In this document: positions 5,246 through 7,497 of the stretch, one piece after another | Layout: the number at the start of each line of letters is the position of its first letter | How positions within the stretch are numbered: position 1 is the first letter of the stretch | Assembly (NCBI GenBank): GCA_004557645.1 | Contig: SFGI01000054.1 | Location: 1 to 7,497, forward strand | Reading direction: 5' to 3' | Origin: [Eubacterium] saphenum | Lineage (GTDB): Bacteria > Bacillota > Clostridia > Lachnospirales > Anaerotignaceae | DNA: 7,497 nt | The notes under the pieces: generated by a model | Told to the model about the DNA's origin: nothing | Database searches by the model: none | The model's input: the letters and a program-made list of their open reading frames with translations, nothing else | Position numbers and translations under genes: made by a program

Positions 5246-5464
5246 ATGAAAGCAAGAAAGAACGAAGGTAAGTATGAAGTCTGCCAGGAATGCGGCGCAC
5301 ATCTGGACCACGGCGAACAGTGCGACTGCGAAGAGGAGCGCAAAACGCATCTGGACTGTGAATGTGCGAAACCAGATTATGCGGTAGACGAAGACTGCCC
5401 ACTGGACACACATGAAGTGGAACATTGTGAAGATTGCTGCTGGTCCAGAGCTTTATATGATTGA
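5246..5464 (+). CDS. Small cysteine-rich, probably zinc-binding protein (72 aa)
   Basis: The ATG at 5246 is chosen over 5231 because AGGAG at 5234-5238 lies 7 bases before it; the 5231 ATG itself overlaps the previous stop and lacks a good site. Ten of 72 residues are Cys: C13, C16, C26, C28, C38, C40, C51, C61, C64, C65. The first half, CQECGAHLDHGEQCDCEEE, is a CxxC...CxC knuckle seen in many small Firmicute phage and plasmid proteins. The second half, CPLDTHEVEHCEDCCW, could bind a second metal ion. It is strongly acidic and has no signal peptide, so it is expected to be cytosolic. It closes the operon begun by the PcfK-like gene. Function unknown. Confidence 0.75.
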   Translation: MKARKNEGKYEVCQECGAHLDHGEQCDCEEERKTHLDCECAKPDYAVDEDCPLDTHEVEHCEDCCWSRALYD

Positions 5465-5469
5465 TAAAT

Positions 5470-5500
5470 AAAAAAATCCCGCCTGCTGGAACAGACGGGA
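5470..5500 (-). terminator. Minus-strand intrinsic terminator upstream of rep
   Basis: TCCCG (5477-5481) pairs with CGGGA (5496-5500) and CTG (5483-5485) with CAG (5492-5494) around the same CTGGAA loop as the hairpin at 1109-1140. The single imperfect pair, C5482-A5495, is G-U on minus. Minus continues with TTTTTTTATTTAT. Plus has only a weak continuation, so the signal is directed to the minus strand. Confidence 0.7.
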
Positions 5501-5527
5501 ACGGGTCTCAGGAGACCGTACATATCT
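5470..5527 (-). ncRNA. Putative minus-strand small RNA, copy 3, upstream of rep
   Basis: A transcript of about 58 nt would start near 5527 and end in the T tract at 5476-5471. It would fold as two hairpins: GGTCTC/GAGACC (5504-5509/5512-5517) and the terminator. It carries the best promoter of the three copies. Because it lies upstream of the rep gene on the opposite strand, it could act as a counter-transcribed RNA that limits Rep production, as is known for several rolling-circle and theta plasmids; that role is inference. Confidence 0.5.
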
Positions 5528-5598
5528 ATTAACAGTATAGCAGAGAAACGTTGAGAAATCAATGGTTTTCGCTATTTTGAACGGCATTTCCTGAGACC
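5504..5598. repeat. Competing inverted repeats in the rep upstream region
   Basis: GGTCTCAGGA at 5504-5513 is the exact reverse complement of TCCTGAGACC at 5589-5598, which is followed by five T (5599-5603). The left arm can alternatively fold locally with GAGACC at 5512-5517. The two pairings exclude each other, an attenuator-like layout on the plus strand. Confidence 0.55.
5534..5562 (-). promoter_or_regulatory. Strong candidate minus-strand sigma-A promoter
   Basis: On minus, TTGATT (plus 5557-5562) is followed after 17 bases by TATACT (plus 5534-5539, five of six matches). It points away from rep toward the terminator at 5477-5500, with only about 30 bases between start and hairpin. Confidence 0.6.
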
Positions 5599-5606
5599 TT
5601 TTTATA
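5577..5606 (+). promoter_or_regulatory. Candidate plus-strand promoter for rep
   Basis: TTGAAC (5577-5582) and TTTATA (5601-5606) are 18 bases apart. It would be back-to-back with the minus-strand promoter at 5534-5562, the -35 boxes being about 14 bases apart. Transcription would start near 5612 and give a leader of about 90 bases. The -10 overlaps the T run that could instead belong to an attenuator, so the assignment is uncertain. Confidence 0.35.
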
Positions 5607-5625
5607 AGGAGGCGATTGCCTCTTT
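5606..5625 (+). other. Hairpin in the rep leader sequestering an AGGAGG
   Basis: AAGGAGGC (5606-5613) pairs with GCCTCTTT (5618-5625), eight pairs with one G-U, around GATT. The 5' arm contains AGGAGG, but no ATG or GTG lies at usable spacing, so it is not an obvious ribosome binding site. Confidence 0.45.
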
Positions 5626-5629
5626 CGAC

Positions 5630-5658
5630 TGTCCATAAAGCAATTAACTTAATGGACA
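5630..5658. promoter_or_regulatory. 29-bp dyad upstream of rep, operator or origin candidate
   Basis: TGTCCAT (5630-5636) and ATGGACA (5652-5658) are perfect inverted arms, with an inner AAG/CTT continuing the symmetry around CAATTAA. It lies 47 bases before the rep start. A Rep-binding or nick-site hairpin, or a repressor operator, are both plausible. No promoter of high quality overlaps it, though TTAACT (5644-5649) with TTTATA (5667-5672) is a weak pair. Confidence 0.5.
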
Positions 5659-5704
5659 CTCTCCTATTTATATAGAAGAAATACAGAATGGAGGAGAAGC
5701 GGGG

Positions 5705-6463
5705 ATGCCAAAGTACAGAAAAAAGATAAAGGCCGGGGACGTTTACGAGGTAGAAGAATTTTACTGCCCACGGACCATCGGGAAAAAATACGAGAGAGGC
5801 AGACGGGAAAATCTGACATCGGAGGAACAGGCGAAGCGGAACCTGCAGATTGCCAGAAAGAACATGACACGTCTGATCAATGCAAACTTTACCGGGAAGG
5901 ATTATTTCGTTCTGCTGACATACGGAATGGATGTGACGGTGGAAGAAGCCAGGAAACTATTAGCGAATTTCTTTCTCCGGCTGAAGCGGTACCGCAGGAA
6001 GAATGGATTCTCGGATCTGAAATATGTAGCAGTCACAGAGACCCAGGGGAAAAACGAACGAGTCCACCATCATGTCGTGATGAATGCCTTTGATAGTCTG
6101 AGCATGAAAGAGGGCTTAGAGATCCTTCTGGAAAAATGGGGGCATGGTACCGTCCTCATAAAGCACCTCTACAAAAATCAGAAGGACAATCGCCTGGCAA
6201 GCTACATATCCAAAGAGAATATCAAAAAAGGGGCAAAGCGATGGAGTACCAGCCGCAATCTCAAGAAACCTGAAATCAAGATCGAGAGGGTAAAGGAAAC
6301 AAAGAAAAAAGTTCCGATGCGTCCGCCAAAGGGGTATCAGGTGGTTTTTTCTGCAGAGGACTATTTTGAGGAAATCGGATGGGTGAGATATATGAAAGCC
6401 ATCCGGGAGGGAGGCATGGACTACGGAGAATATGAACACGATGAAACCAAAAAGGAGGAATGA
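5705..6463 (+). CDS. rep: HUH-type replication initiator, ORF2/G2P-like Rep (252 aa)
   Basis: Likely a rolling-circle Rep that nicks the origin on one strand and becomes covalently attached through tyrosine. Motifs in order: motif I YFVLLTY (67-73); HUH metal site H121-H122-H123 in ERVHHHVVMN; catalytic Y167 in ASYISKEN, with K170 three residues on; then RWSTSRNLKKPEIK, a basic region typical of the phage G2P/ORF2-type family. Only one Tyr is in the active motif, so it is a single-tyrosine enzyme. No helicase domain is present. The start is ATG 5705 with GGAGGAG at 5690-5696. SSB follows 3 bases after the stop. Family assignment is good; whether it supports autonomous replication of this element or only conjugal or phage-type DNA processing is open. 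Confidence 0.82.
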   Translation: MPKYRKKIKAGDVYEVEEFYCPRTIGKKYERGRRENLTSEEQAKRNLQIARKNMTRLINANFTGKDYFVLLTYGMDVTVEEARKLLANFFLRLKRYRRKNGFSDLKYVAVTETQGKNERVHHHVVMNAFDSLSMKEGLEILLEKWGHGTVLIKHLYKNQKDNRLASYISKENIKKGAKRWSTSRNLKKPEIKIERVKETKKKVPMRPPKGYQVVFSAEDYFEEIGWVRYMKAIREGGMDYGEYEHDETKKEE

Positions 6464-6466
6464 CCT

Positions 6467-6889
6467 ACGAACAAAGTAATTTTGATGGGACGGCTGGTGC
6501 GTGATCCTGAAATCAGCTGGACACGTTCGGCAGATTCCAAGAAATATGCAAAATATACTCTGGCCGTAAACAGATGGTTCAAAAAACAGGGGCAGCCGGA
6601 TGCTGATTTTATTCCATGTATCGCATGGGGAAGTGCGGCAGAGTTCGCAGAGAAATTTATGAAAAAAGGCGGGATGTTTTCTGTCGTAGGTCATCTGCAA
6701 ATTAGCAGCTGGGATGATAACGAAGGGAAAAAGCACTGGGATACTACGGTAGTCGTAGAAGAACACTATTTCGCAGAAAGCAAGGCAGCAGCGGAAGGCA
6801 GAAGCGGAGCGGGAAAACAGAACGGATCTGCACCGGATGGATTCTATCCCATCGATGAGAATATCGAAGATGATGATCTGCCGTTTTGA
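6467..6889 (+). CDS. ssb: Single-stranded DNA-binding protein, probable ACG start (140 aa)
   Basis: Binds single-stranded DNA through an OB fold as a tetramer, protecting replication intermediates. The N-terminus from the ACG codon reads (M)NKVILMGRLVRDPEI, the standard SSB opening. The OB-fold core follows (YTLAVNRWF, DADFIPCIAWGSAAEFAEKFMKKG, VVGHLQISSW), then a short Gly/Ala-rich linker (about 105-123) and the acidic tip EDDDLPF used to recruit partner proteins. The linker is short compared with chromosomal SSBs. AGGAGG at 6453-6458 is 8 bases before ACG 6467. In-frame TTG 6482 and ATG 6485 would delete beta strand 1 residues and are too far from that site. The in-frame stop 6461-6463 is the rep stop, so no upstream start exists. 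Confidence 0.88.
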   Translation, partial: TNKVILMGRLVRDPEISWTRSADSKKYAKYTLAVNRWFKKQGQPDADFIPCIAWGSAAEFAEKFMKKGGMFSVVGHLQISSWDDNEGKKHWDTTVVVEEHYFAESKAAAEGRSGAGKQNGSAPDGFYPIDENIEDDDLPF

Positions 6890-6909
6890 GGATATGGAGG
6901 AACGCGGAT

Positions 6910-7170
6910 ATGTGGAACATGAATATTTTGGATTTTATGAATAGTGTAAGAGATTTTGATGTCACTCTGGATTATATCTTTTTGTACAGTGACCGTTCTG
7001 AAATCGATGAAGAATACAGCTTCGAGGGAAAAGGATACGAATACGAAGAAGCAATGAAAGGATATGATTTTCAATTTGATTTCTGCTTGGCTGATTTTGC
7101 AAAAATCAATATCGATGTGGCGAAGAAAAGTTGCAAATTAGTCTATGTGGTATTAGGACTTGAAAACTGA
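6910..7170 (+). CDS. Small acidic hypothetical protein (86 aa)
   Basis: No family recognised. ATG 6910 is chosen because TGGAGG (6895-6900) lies 9 bases upstream; TTG 6886 (overlapping the ssb stop) and ATG 6919 are less likely. The protein is rich in Asp, Glu, Phe and Tyr, with roughly twice as many acidic as basic residues: LDFMNSVRDFDVTLDYIF, then SEIDEEYSFEGKGYEYEEAM, then FQFDFCLADFAKINIDV and a hydrophobic end KLVYVVLGLEN. There is no signal peptide or membrane helix. Small acidic aromatic proteins beside ssb and rep in mobile elements are sometimes DNA mimics, but nothing in this sequence proves that here. Confidence 0.7.
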   Translation: MWNMNILDFMNSVRDFDVTLDYIFLYSDRSEIDEEYSFEGKGYEYEEAMKGYDFQFDFCLADFAKINIDVAKKSCKLVYVVLGLEN

Positions 7171-7191
7171 GAAGAAGAAGGAAGGATAAAG

Positions 7192-7410
7192 ATGGAAGAT
7201 AGAGAATTGAAACGCAGCTTTGAAGAGACAGTAGAAAATGTGCAGGAATATATGAAAAGCGTTATATCAAGAGCTATGGAAATTTTAGGGCTGTGTATAG
7301 AAAATAGCATTTCTTTTGAACGGTTGGAAGAGCTGGCGGAAGCAGATGTAGAAGGTCGGCTGGTGGTGCTGCCGTGTGCAGTTGCGGAAGAAGTGGAATA
7401 TGGACTATAG
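7192..7410 (+). CDS. Small helical hypothetical protein (72 aa)
   Basis: Not recognised. ATG 7192 follows GGAAGGA at about 7180-7186. It is predicted nearly all alpha-helical and acidic: EDRELKRSFEETVENVQEYMK, SVISRAMEILGLCIENS, SFERLEELAEADVEGRL, then VVLPCAVAEEVEYGL. It could be a small oligomerising accessory protein. It sits 21 bases after the previous stop and is probably the last gene of the rep operon, since an AT-rich stretch and a hairpin follow. Confidence 0.7.
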   Translation: MEDRELKRSFEETVENVQEYMKSVISRAMEILGLCIENSISFERLEELAEADVEGRLVVLPCAVAEEVEYGL

Positions 7411-7442
7411 TCAATAAAAAAGACACGATTTTTAAATATATT

Positions 7443-7478
7443 TTCTGGGAACGGCTAGATTCCTTGCCGATCCCAGAA
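7443..7478 (+). other. Strong hairpin downstream of the last gene
   Basis: TTCTGGGA (7443-7450) pairs with TCCCAGAA (7471-7478), and CGGC (7452-7455) with GCCG (7466-7469), around a ten-base loop with one A-A mismatch. Neither strand has a clean T tract directly after it. It may be a terminator without a U tract, a cis-regulatory leader for a gene beyond the window, or part of a fourth member of the small-RNA set; the sequence ends 19 bases later. Confidence 0.5.
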
Positions 7479-7497
7479 TGTTGCTTCCATTTCGTCT

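Noticed and set aside
5616..5675. Leader peptide frame (TTG start, 19 codons) before rep
   Set aside because: The AGGAGG is only 3 bases from the TTG and lies in a hairpin stem, so initiation is unlikely.
6460..6501. ATG at 6460 overlapping the rep stop as ATGA
   Set aside because: The frame ends after 14 codons and is not in the SSB frame; a frameshift would be needed. The ACG at 6467 explains the SSB N-terminus better.
6894..6944. 16-codon frame starting MEERGYVE after ssb
   Set aside because: The frame is very short and its ATG overlaps the GGAGG that serves the 86-aa gene.
1..7497. CRISPR array, tRNA, rRNA or insertion sequence
   Set aside because: No regularly spaced direct repeats, no cloverleaf or rRNA-like segment beyond the Shine-Dalgarno complement, and no transposase reading frame were seen.

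Overview
The window looks like the early or replication section of a mobile element (integrative conjugative element, plasmid or plasmid-like prophage) in a Firmicute, most likely a gut clostridium of the Lachnospiraceae type. The evidence is strong AGGAGG ribosome binding sites, ATGA stop/start overlaps, low-to-moderate GC, and small XRE-type regulators, PcfK-like, PcfJ-like, DUF3102, HUH Rep and SSB genes packed on one strand. No ribosomal, tRNA or core metabolic gene is visible. The host assignment is inference.

Left part (1-1860): a run of small genes. A probable tail of a small helix-turn-helix (HTH) protein is cut by the window edge. It is followed by two unknown small proteins, a two-helix membrane protein and a 72-residue HTH protein, three of these being translationally coupled. 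Then comes the only convincing minus-strand gene, a 77-residue Cro/C1-type regulator bracketed by a 24-bp inverted repeat, and a second 72-residue HTH protein homologous to the first. The two 72-residue genes, the hairpins after them and the leaders that follow are a diverged tandem duplication.

Middle (1879-5464): a tight plus-strand operon. It encodes a PcfK-like protein (the family that includes the Cas9 inhibitor AcrIIA9), a 654-residue PcfJ-like protein, a DUF3102 protein with a long coiled coil, and a small cysteine-rich protein.

Right part (5465-7497): a 240-bp intergenic region rich in dyads, then a single-tyrosine HUH Rep protein of the ORF2/G2P type, a single-stranded DNA-binding protein whose best start codon is ACG, two small unknown acidic proteins and a strong hairpin. 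Rep, SSB and the dyad-rich region together suggest rolling-circle or plasmid-like replication of the element.

The most unusual signal is non-coding. Three hairpins (1109-1140, 1799-1830, 5477-5500) share a six-base loop and are each preceded, on the minus strand, by a -35/-10 pair with exactly 17 bp spacing and followed by a U-rich tract. Their imperfect pairs are C-A on plus but G-U on minus. They look like a family of minus-strand RNAs of about 50-60 nt, opposite the ends of plus-strand genes; the third lies upstream of rep, where a counter-transcribed regulator would be expected.
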